From the NCBI GenBank assembly GCA_009782695.1, contig WRIO01000097.1, positions 1-5,517 on the forward strand: a stretch of DNA of 5,517 nt, in the 5' to 3' direction. Positions 1 through 5,517 of the stretch are shown in pieces. This stretch comes from Candidatus Cloacimonadota bacterium. GTDB taxonomy: Bacteria > Cloacimonadota > Cloacimonadia > Cloacimonadales > WRIO01. The position numbers and the translations under genes were made by a program. Position 1 is the stretch's first letter; each line of letters opens with the position of its first letter. The notes under the pieces are model-generated. The model saw nothing but the letters and a program-made list of their open reading frames with translations, did no database searches and was not told the origin of the DNA.

Positions 1-1707
1 TCGTCTATAATCCGCGATACTGATGAGCTGCTGGGAACTAGCTTTAGCAATGTGAAAGAATTCAGCACCATAAAAGAGCAAATAGTGGATATAGCTATGT
101 CCTATAAAGTGGTTGCCCTCACAGAAGATGACAATATCATAAATGCAGAAAGATACAAAATAGCATCTGCCCAAAACTCCATTTCTAGCTCGATAGGGGA
201 AATAGAAGCCCAAGTGGAGAACGACGATTTATGGCGAAGTTTTTTGACTCTACGGAGAGATTTCAATGACTATACAAAGATCATGGACGGATATGTAAGA
301 GAGCATAATATAGATAAGATACATGAATATATATTCGGGGAATTTGGCGATAAACAAGACGAACTGATAGAGGCTATAAACGAGCTATCTGATTATTACA
401 CAAACACTATGGCTACTTTCGGTGAAGTCATCAGCCAAAATATAAAAACAAACAGACAGTTCCTGATCTGGTCACTTTTAGTTGGATTGCTTTTATCCTT
501 TGGTATAGCTTATGTCATCACTATAAAAATTACCAAACCAGTGGCAGATTGCGTCGAGCTAGCAAATAATATAGCAAATGGTATCACAAATGTAAATATC
601 GATGTAAAATCACAAGACGAGCTGGGAACCTTGTGCCACTCTATGCAAAGTATGATTCGCAGTATCCAGTCCATGTATCGCGCTGTGCTTTATGTCACGA
701 AGGAAGTAGCAGAAGGGAATCTCCATGTCTCTGCCGCGCTGGGAAACCACCGTGGTGACTTTGGAAATATCATAAAAGGTTTCAACGATACTATGGCTAT
801 AGTAATACTACCCATAAACGAAGTGATGGACGTCATGGGTAAGCTTGCCAAAAAAGACCTGACAGCTCGGGTTACTGGTGAGTATAAAGGTCAGGTAAAT
901 GAGCTGAAAAATGACGTAAACACTGCTGCTGCTATACTACAAGAATCACTAATCCAAGTCGGTCACAGTGTAGACCAGATAAACACCGCTGTAAAAGATA
1001 TCACCTCTGGTTCTCAGAAACTGGCAGATTCCACTTCACAACAAGCTGCCTCCATAGAAGAAGTGTCAAATCACCTCGATACGATCAACGCCCTCACCAG
1101 TAGTAATGCAAATAATGCGAAATCAGGTTTGCATCTGGCTGAGCTAGCTGTAAAATCTGTAGATGCAGGGAATACAGCTATGGAAAATATGAACAAAGCA
1201 ATGGACTCTATCTTGCAATCTACCAAAGAAACAGCTAATATCATCCAAACTATCGATTCTATAGCTTTCCAAACAAACCTACTAGCATTGAACGCAGCTG
1301 TCGAAGCTGCCCACGCTGGCGAAGCTGGGAAAGGTTTCTCAGTGGTTGCAGAAGAGGTGAAAAACCTCGCACTTCGTAGTGCTGAAGCTGCCCGCAATAC
1401 CAATGGCTTAATAGACGAATCCAGTAAAAACTCTGAAATAGGCTCACGTATAGTCGATCAAGTAACCCAATCTTTCCAAGAAATAAAAGATCAATTTAAT
1501 AAAGTAAAATCGATAGTAAACGAGATATCTACTTCCTCAGACGAACAAACAAGAGGTATCACTCAAATAAACACTAGCACACACGGGATGAGTAAATCTA
1601 CTCAACAAAATGCCGCAAATGCCCAAGAATCTGCATCAGTAGCTACATATCTAAAAGAGCAAGCAAATAAACTAAAAGATATGGTAAATAGCTTTAAACT
1701 AGAATAA
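1..1707 (+). CDS. Methyl-accepting chemotaxis protein, multi-HAMP, 5' end outside window
   Basis: Membrane chemoreceptor that passes ligand signals to the CheA/CheW array. The frame is open from base 1, so the start lies upstream; residue numbers here count from an in-frame GTG at 52, which is probably not the real start. A helical sensor region (about 1-135) is followed by one membrane segment (137-158). The expected first membrane helix is missing, which supports truncation. Next come a HAMP domain (from about 159, conserved P163) and further HAMP-like repeats (about 215-300, with [11 protein letters not shown] and [14 protein letters not shown]). The coiled-coil signalling domain has its hairpin tip at 404-440 ([21 protein letters not shown]). 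Likely methylation pairs are Q330-Q331, E336-E337, E498-Q499 and Q525-E526. H421 sits where E. coli Tsr has Arg388. The C-terminus, NSFKLE, has no CheR-tethering pentapeptide. The ligand is unknown. The MCP assignment is very secure. Confidence 0.96.
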   Translation, partial: SSIIRDTDELLGTSFSNVKEFSTIKEQIVDIAMSYKVVALTEDDNIINAERYKIASAQNSISSSIGEIEAQVENDDLWRSFLTLRRDFNDYTKIMDGYVREHNIDKIHEYIFGEFGDKQDELIEAINELSDYYTNTMATFGEVISQNIKTNRQFLIWSLLVGLLLSFGIAYVITIKITKPVADCVELANNIANGITNVNIDVKSQDELGTLCHSMQSMIRSIQSMYRAVLYVTKEVAEGNLHVSAALGNHRGDFGNIIKGFNDTMAIVILPINEVMDVMGKLAKKDLTARVTGEYKGQVNELKNDVNTAAAILQESLIQVGHSVDQINTAVKDITSGSQKLADSTSQQAASIEEVSNHLDTINALTSSNANNAKSGLHLAELAVKSVDAGNTAMENMNKAMDSILQSTKETANIIQTIDSIAFQTNLLALNAAVEAAHAGEAGKGFSVVAEEVKNLALRSAEAARNTNGLIDESSKNSEIGSRIVDQVTQSFQEIKDQFNKVKSIVNEISTSSDEQTRGITQINTSTHGMSKSTQQNAANAQESASVATYLKEQANKLKDMVNSFKLE

Positions 1708-1730
1708 ATTTTCGTAAAAGGAAACTCATA

Positions 1731-1766
1731 CCTCCGTCTTGCCCATAAGTGGCAGGCGGAGGTTTT
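1731..1766 (+). terminator. Intrinsic terminator of the MCP gene
   Basis: A GC-rich hairpin starts 23 bases after the MCP stop codon. The left arm (1731-1743) pairs with the right arm (1751-1762) around a 7-base loop: CCTCCG pairs with CGGAGG, a T is bulged, and CTTGCC pairs with GGCAGG through one T-G wobble. TTTT follows directly (1763-1766), then CTATCT. This fits a Rho-independent terminator reading left to right. The stop codon of the convergent acyltransferase gene (1767-1769, read as TAG on the minus strand) begins right after the T run. The hairpin could therefore also stop minus-strand transcription, although the T-rich stretch on that side is weak. Confidence 0.85.
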
Positions 1767-2696
1767 CTATCTCCACATATCCTTTTCTATGCGAAAATAT
1801 GGCACCAGTGTGCTATTGAATTTTGATTTAAAATAAGCGATATTTTCGACATTTGCACCGGATAAATCGAAACGGGAAAAGTCTTTATATTTTTGGAATA
1901 AGTTGTCATAACAGTATATGCTGGACTTTAGCTTTACTCCGAGCTCTGAGGTCGCGATAGACAGAGTGTATAGATTTTTTATCTGGTGGTCTATCAAAGT
2001 GATAAAGAAGGTGAGAGGGGTGTCTTTTTGATACACAGTCGCCATTTCGCACAGTCCTGCTGTATGGAGACTGTCCCAGAAGGCGTGATACTGCTTTTCT
2101 GTTTGGCGAAAAGCTCTGTTTTTACGGGTTGCCAGTTCCTGTGACAATACCTCACAAACTGATAAATCCCAATTTTCAGAGACATAAAGTTCATTATTTT
2201 CCCCTTTTTTTATCTCAGCTCTTATGGACTGGGTGAGGTCATTTTTACTATATTTTCCCGGTGACACGACATAAGTATATTGCGGTTTCGCCTTGTAACC
2301 CGCCCACAGAAAAGGTCGGATGTCGATGGTGTGATAATCCAAGTTTAGATGAATTTTACAGTAATGTTTTTTTAGGAACCAGGCTATCGCTTTGTAGATA
2401 GAATTTCGCTCAAATTCCGCAGAGTGGATATTTTGTTCATTTGGTAAAAAAATATCTATGGAAGTGTAAAATTGCTCGTGAGCTTGGCTAATATAAGTGA
2501 TACCATACATCATTTTTTCGATGATAGCCATCACAGCGACCACTTTTCCTTTGTCAGTCACTTGGAGGTAGCACAAGTTCGTCCCATCTCTTTCTGTATA
2601 TGCGGTCAAAAGAGAGGGTTTATTCCAAAAAGAAAGCCCATCTACGGTTTCACAGCCCAAATCTTTAGTTAAAATCTTTTCTACTATATAAGACAT
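1767..2696 (-). CDS. FemAB/GNAT-like acyltransferase of unknown substrate
   Basis: A 309-residue protein with no signal peptide or membrane helix, so probably cytoplasmic. It looks like the FemAB / Acetyltransf_6 branch of the GNAT fold, in which two GNAT-like halves transfer acyl or aminoacyl groups. Supporting motifs are DIRPFLWAGYKAKPQYTYVV (125-144, end of the first half), the R/K-rich stretch SIRAEIKKGENN (157-168) and the C-terminal FDLSGANVENIAYFKSKFN (276-294), which resembles the family's closing 'FD-x-x-G-a... FK-x-x-F' motif. Family members add amino acids to peptidoglycan bridges or modify surface polysaccharides. I cannot tell which applies here, and no cell-wall or polysaccharide genes are adjacent. 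The ATG at 2696 begins the open frame; no Shine-Dalgarno sequence precedes it. The gene converges on the MCP gene and diverges from mutL, so it is probably monocistronic. The family assignment is moderately sure; the substrate is unknown. Confidence 0.8.
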   Translation of the reverse strand: MSYIVEKILTKDLGCETVDGLSFWNKPSLLTAYTERDGTNLCYLQVTDKGKVVAVMAIIEKMMYGITYISQAHEQFYTSIDIFLPNEQNIHSAEFERNSIYKAIAWFLKKHYCKIHLNLDYHTIDIRPFLWAGYKAKPQYTYVVSPGKYSKNDLTQSIRAEIKKGENNELYVSENWDLSVCEVLSQELATRKNRAFRQTEKQYHAFWDSLHTAGLCEMATVYQKDTPLTFFITLIDHQIKNLYTLSIATSELGVKLKSSIYCYDNLFQKYKDFSRFDLSGANVENIAYFKSKFNSTLVPYFRIEKDMWR

Positions 2697-2741
2697 AAAT
2701 ATAAAACAAATAGCACAACGAAATATTTCAAAAACTTCTCT

Positions 2742-2772
2742 TTTATATTGTTATGAAGGCAAGGGGTGTCTA
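2742..2772 (-). promoter_or_regulatory. Weak promoter candidate for the acyltransferase gene
   Basis: Read on the minus strand, TATAAA (2747-2742) is a fair -10 box. TAGACA (2772-2767) matches five of six bases of TTGACA, but the 19-base spacer is longer than the usual 17. A start point here would leave a leader of roughly 40 bases before the ATG at 2696. This is position-plus-consensus inference only. Confidence 0.3.
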
Positions 2773-2811
2773 CTTTATGATTTTTTGAACCGATAAATCA
2801 CCAAAAAAAAC

Positions 2812-2838
2812 TTGACAAAAATAGTCTTATTTTAGAAT
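2812..2838 (+). promoter_or_regulatory. Probable promoter of mutL-miaA
   Basis: A perfect TTGACA -35 hexamer (2812-2817) is followed, after 15 bases, by TAGAAT (2833-2838), five of six matches to TATAAT. The spacer is short for a sigma-70-type promoter. The start point would fall near 2845, giving a leader of only about 10 bases before the mutL ATG. If the organism belongs to Bacteroidota, whose -7 box is TAnnTTTG, the overlapping TATTTTAG (2828-2835) is a one-mismatch alternative. The first reading is preferred because of the perfect -35. Confidence 0.5.
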
Positions 2839-2856
2839 ATACACCCGTAGAATATA
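2833..2856 (+). repeat. 9-bp direct repeat at the mutL promoter and start codon
   Basis: TAGAATATA occurs twice, at 2833-2841 and 2848-2856, separated by CACCCG (period 15 bases). The first copy contains the candidate -10 box. The second ends on the A of the mutL ATG. It could be a duplicated -10 element, a regulator's paired half-sites, or chance in AT-rich DNA. Confidence 0.6.
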
Positions 2857-4874
2857 TGGGAAAAATAAAGATTTTATCAGAAGAAGTGGCAAATAGGATA
2901 GCTGCTGGCGAAGTGGTGGAACGGCCTGCTTCGGTGGTGAAGGAGTGCGTGGAAAATGCTATCGATGCTGGCGCCACAGAGATCATCGTGAAGATAGTGA
3001 ACGGTGGTAAAGACTTTATCCAGATTATTGATAATGGCTCTGGCATGTCCGAAGAGGACGCCTTTATCGCTTTTGAGCGGCATGCCACCAGTAAAATCAG
3101 CAGTGCAGACGATATAACCCATATCGACACTATGGGTTTTCGCGGAGAGGCTCTGCCGAGCATAGCTAGCGTGAGTAGGTTTCAGCTCATCACTAGGTCA
3201 GACAAAGACCAGACAGCTACCGAAATAAACTTCTCGGGAGGTAGGCTAGACCTAGTGCAACAGACTGCCTCAAACAAAGGCACGACCATCACTGTAAAAA
3301 ACCTTTTTTACAATGTCCCTGCTCGCCGAAAATTCTTAAAAACAGAACCTGTCGAGTATCGCCATATCCTAAACTATATGCACTATCAGGCTGTGCTTTT
3401 CCCGAACATAAGCTTTATCTTTTATAATAACGACAAAGAGAAATTCAATTATCCTATCACTGGCGATGTCGAAAAAAGAATGCTCGATATCTTTGGCACG
3501 ACCTTTACAAAGCAAAATCTACTTTTTTTGCAGAAAGACACAGCTATCATCAAGATCAATGGATACTTGCAAGATATCGATAGCCCTACCGCAACTAATC
3601 TAACAAAAAATGACAGCTTTACTCCGGCTCAAAACAGCTTTTTTGATGTGCATTATGTCTTTGTAAATAGACGATTTATCAATGATAAAACTGTGTATAG
3701 TGCTATCAAATCTGCTTATGAACCTTTCCTAAAAAAATATCGCTTTTTTGAAAGCGGTAAACTGCCAAACTATATCTTGATCATAGACATAGACCCAGAA
3801 GAGATAGATGTAAATGTCCACCCGGCAAAGACAGAGATACGGTTTCGCAACCCTGCAGCAGTGTATCAGTTTGTAAAAGAAACTATCTACGACTGCCTTT
3901 ATGACAAAGAAATGAATGCCTACAACGACACGAAAAATAAACTCTCATCACTGCCTCTGTCCTCGCCACTTTCGCAGCGTGAACAGTTTATAGCACAAGA
4001 GATTTTGAACCCAGTTTCCGAAAAACCAGCGTCACCACCTGCTCCCCTAACTACTCCCGTCACACCCGAAAATCAGGCTAAAGGCATATCTATAAAAGAT
4101 ATAGAAAGGAGCATTTTACCTATACAACGCAGTAACCAGAACTTTACACAAAATCATCCTTCAAAACCTTCCGCTCCTGTTTATACTGCCACCCCGGCTA
4201 TCGAAAAAGGTTGGCAATCTATATATAATCCACATGAGCAAAACCAAAGATTTGCCGCTGACCAGATAGAGATACTAAAGACTCTCAAAGAGGAGTTTAT
4301 CCCCCCGTGGCAATTGCATCAGACCTATATCTTGATCCAGACTGACAGTGGCTTTGTGGCTATCGACCAACACGCTGCTCACGAGCGAATATTATACGAA
4401 AAACTGCTGAAAAATATAGAAAACAAAAAGCCCAATAAACAAAAGTTGCTGTTTCCTTTGGTTATAGACCTGCCCACTTTTTTGTCTGAAAGTCTGATGG
4501 AAGTCATATCCCAAAACATAGAGACATTTAGTGACTTAGGCTTTACTGTGAAAACTTTTAGCGGAAATTCTATCGTGCTGGACGATATTCCTTCTGAAAT
4601 AGAGTATTGGGATGGCGGTAATATATTTTTGGACATACTGCAGCAGCTGCAAGATGAGCTAGCTCACACCAAAGATTTTCGTATAGCTTCTGCTGCTTCG
4701 GTTGCATGTAAGGCGGCTATAAAGGCTGGCAAAAAGTTAACCAAAAAAGAGATGATAGAGCTAGTTAATGAGCTATTTACCTGCGAATTCCCTTTCCAAT
4801 GCCCACACGGACGCCCTCTCATCATCAAAATCAGCCTCACCGATATCGAAAAAATGTTCAAAAGAATCATCTGA
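2856..4874 (+). CDS. mutL: DNA mismatch repair protein MutL, endonuclease type
   Basis: MutL couples MutS mismatch recognition to strand removal. The 672-residue length is normal for the family. The N-terminal GHKL ATPase shows E30 and N34 (KECVENAIDAGA), DNGSG (59-63), GFRGEAL (94-100) and K325 in NVHPAKTEIRF, matching E. coli E29, N33, D58 and K307. A Pro/Ser/Thr-rich linker spans about 350-460. The C-terminal dimerisation/nuclease domain carries the full metal-site set: DQHAAHERILYE (504-515, the DQHA-x2-E-x4-E motif), ACK (617-619), CPHGRP (649-654) and FKR (668-670). A putative beta-clamp-binding motif, QKLLFP, lies at 529-534. It should therefore nick DNA itself, without MutH. The ATG at 2856 gives the usual family N-terminus and has no Shine-Dalgarno sequence. 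The gene leads an apparent operon with miaA, one base downstream. Identification is essentially certain. Confidence 0.98.
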   Translation: MGKIKILSEEVANRIAAGEVVERPASVVKECVENAIDAGATEIIVKIVNGGKDFIQIIDNGSGMSEEDAFIAFERHATSKISSADDITHIDTMGFRGEALPSIASVSRFQLITRSDKDQTATEINFSGGRLDLVQQTASNKGTTITVKNLFYNVPARRKFLKTEPVEYRHILNYMHYQAVLFPNISFIFYNNDKEKFNYPITGDVEKRMLDIFGTTFTKQNLLFLQKDTAIIKINGYLQDIDSPTATNLTKNDSFTPAQNSFFDVHYVFVNRRFINDKTVYSAIKSAYEPFLKKYRFFESGKLPNYILIIDIDPEEIDVNVHPAKTEIRFRNPAAVYQFVKETIYDCLYDKEMNAYNDTKNKLSSLPLSSPLSQREQFIAQEILNPVSEKPASPPAPLTTPVTPENQAKGISIKDIERSILPIQRSNQNFTQNHPSKPSAPVYTATPAIEKGWQSIYNPHEQNQRFAADQIEILKTLKEEFIPPWQLHQTYILIQTDSGFVAIDQHAAHERILYEKLLKNIENKKPNKQKLLFPLVIDLPTFLSESLMEVISQNIETFSDLGFTVKTFSGNSIVLDDIPSEIEYWDGGNIFLDILQQLQDELAHTKDFRIASAASVACKAAIKAGKKLTKKEMIELVNELFTCEFPFQCPHGRPLIIKISLTDIEKMFKRII

Positions 4875-4875
4875 T

Positions 4876-5517
4876 ATGAAAATCATCTGCATCGAAGGCT
4901 GCACTGCCTCTGGAAAGTCTGATTTGGCATTGTTACTCGCCAAAGAGCTACAAACAGAGATAATATCTGCTGATTCAAGGCAGGTATATAAGCTGCTGGA
5001 CATAGGCACAGCAAAGCCCAACAAACAGACGCTATCAGAAGTCTCACACCACTTGATAGATATACTCACCCCCGACCAGAGATATAGTGCGGGCAATTTC
5101 GTAAAAGATGCTCGCAATATCATTCAAAGCCTGCATAAACAAAGCAAAGTCGCCATCTTGTGTGGAGGCACTATGCTATATTTTAAGTGCCTGCTCGAAG
5201 GTCTGTCTGATATACCCGACATCGATAAAGAAGCCATGCAAAAAGCTGATGAGTATATGTCTAGTCACTCTTTACCAGACTGCTATGAATATGTCAAATC
5301 GTTTGATCCAAAATTTGCCAGCACCATATTACCCACCGATAAACAGCGTATTCACAGAGCTTTGTGCGTCTGGTTCGCTTTCGAGAAACCCATCACTTCG
5401 TTTTGGGAAACAGAAGTTTATTTACCTGTCTTTACACCTCTGAAAATACTCCTAAACAGAGACCGAGAAACTATCTACCAGCGTATAAATACTCGCACTG
5501 CTGCTATGGTATCGGCT
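4876..5517 (+). CDS. miaA: tRNA dimethylallyltransferase MiaA, 3' end outside window
   Basis: MiaA transfers a dimethylallyl group from DMAPP to N6 of A37 in tRNAs reading codons that begin with U, which stabilises decoding. The window holds 214 in-frame codons of a protein usually about 300 long. Visible motifs are the P-loop GCTASGKS (8-15), SADSRQVYKLLDIGTAKP (31-48, with the conserved Asp33), HHLIDILTP (58-66), GGTMLYFKCLLEGL (97-110), DKQRIHRAL (155-163) and RDRETIYQRIN (195-205). Two positions look atypical: Cys9 replaces the usual P-loop proline, and Cys164 replaces the usual Glu of 'RALEV'. The ATG (4876-4878) follows the mutL TGA (4872-4874) after one T and lacks a clear ribosome-binding site, so translation is probably coupled to mutL. 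The mutL-miaA order is widespread in bacteria. The family call is certain; whether the gene is intact beyond the edge cannot be seen. Confidence 0.97.
   Translation, partial: MKIICIEGCTASGKSDLALLLAKELQTEIISADSRQVYKLLDIGTAKPNKQTLSEVSHHLIDILTPDQRYSAGNFVKDARNIIQSLHKQSKVAILCGGTMLYFKCLLEGLSDIPDIDKEAMQKADEYMSSHSLPDCYEYVKSFDPKFASTILPTDKQRIHRALCVWFAFEKPITSFWETEVYLPVFTPLKILLNRDRETIYQRINTRTAAMVSA

Noticed and set aside
52..54. GTG as the start codon of the MCP
   Set aside because: The frame stays open to base 1, and a first membrane helix would be expected upstream, so the gene more likely begins outside the window.
1071..1447. Minus-strand open frames inside the MCP gene
   Set aside because: They are antisense to the strongly conserved MCP signalling domain; their protein sequences are low-complexity and resemble no family.
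2472..2672. Plus-strand 66-codon open frame within the acyltransferase gene
   Set aside because: It is fully antisense to a gene with recognisable motifs and its product shows nothing recognisable.
2778..2800. TGATTT...AAATCA inverted repeat in the intergenic region
   Set aside because: Only six base pairs of AT-rich sequence with an 11-base centre; expected by chance and not tied to a promoter element.
2798..3163. Minus-strand open frames over the start of mutL
   Set aside because: They are shadows of the conserved MutL ATPase domain and run through the mutL promoter; no family resemblance.
3906..4230. Proline- and serine-rich stretch in MutL as a possible insertion or frameshift
   Set aside because: Variable, low-complexity linkers between the two MutL domains are normal, and the frame is continuous with intact motifs on both sides.
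4379..5123. Minus-strand open frames over the end of mutL and the start of miaA
   Set aside because: They are antisense to conserved MutL and MiaA motifs, so they are not credible genes.
5108..5443. Plus-strand 111-codon open frame near the right end
   Set aside because: It is out of frame with miaA, which covers the same stretch with conserved MiaA motifs throughout.

Overview
The window reads as ordinary bacterial chromosome. It holds four protein-coding genes, two of them cut by the window edges: a methyl-accepting chemotaxis protein (MCP, 1-1707, +, start missing), a FemAB/GNAT-like acyltransferase (1767-2696, -), the mismatch-repair protein MutL (2856-4874, +) and the tRNA dimethylallyltransferase MiaA (4876 to the right edge, +, end missing). 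No tRNA, rRNA, CRISPR array, insertion sequence or phage gene was seen.

The organism is probably a chemotactic, Gram-negative-type bacterium. The DNA is moderately AT-rich by eye, with heavy use of the isoleucine codon ATA. None of the three visible start codons has a good Shine-Dalgarno sequence. MutL carries the full set of endonuclease motifs, so the species probably does mismatch repair without MutH, as most bacteria do. Proteins like the FemAB/GNAT gene, with a D-x-R-P-F-x-W-x-G-Y signature, are in my recollection common in Bacteroidota and related phyla and in spirochaetes. MCPs with stacked HAMP domains occur in many phyla. I cannot name a genus or settle the phylum.

Layout: the MCP gene ends in a strong intrinsic terminator (about 1731-1766) that fills the short gap to the convergent acyltransferase gene. 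The acyltransferase and mutL diverge from a 159-bp intergenic region (2697-2855). That region holds a TTGACA/TAGAAT promoter candidate for mutL, a weaker candidate for the acyltransferase, and a 9-bp direct repeat (TAGAATATA) that covers the mutL -10 and abuts its start codon. mutL and miaA are separated by one base and almost certainly form one transcript with coupled translation.

Functionally, mutL and miaA form a conserved DNA-repair/tRNA-modification pair. The MCP and the acyltransferase are separate transcription units with no evident link to it. I looked for a new system and did not find one. The most unusual points are the direct repeat at the mutL start, the multi-HAMP MCP, the unassigned FemAB-like gene, and some atypical MiaA residues.
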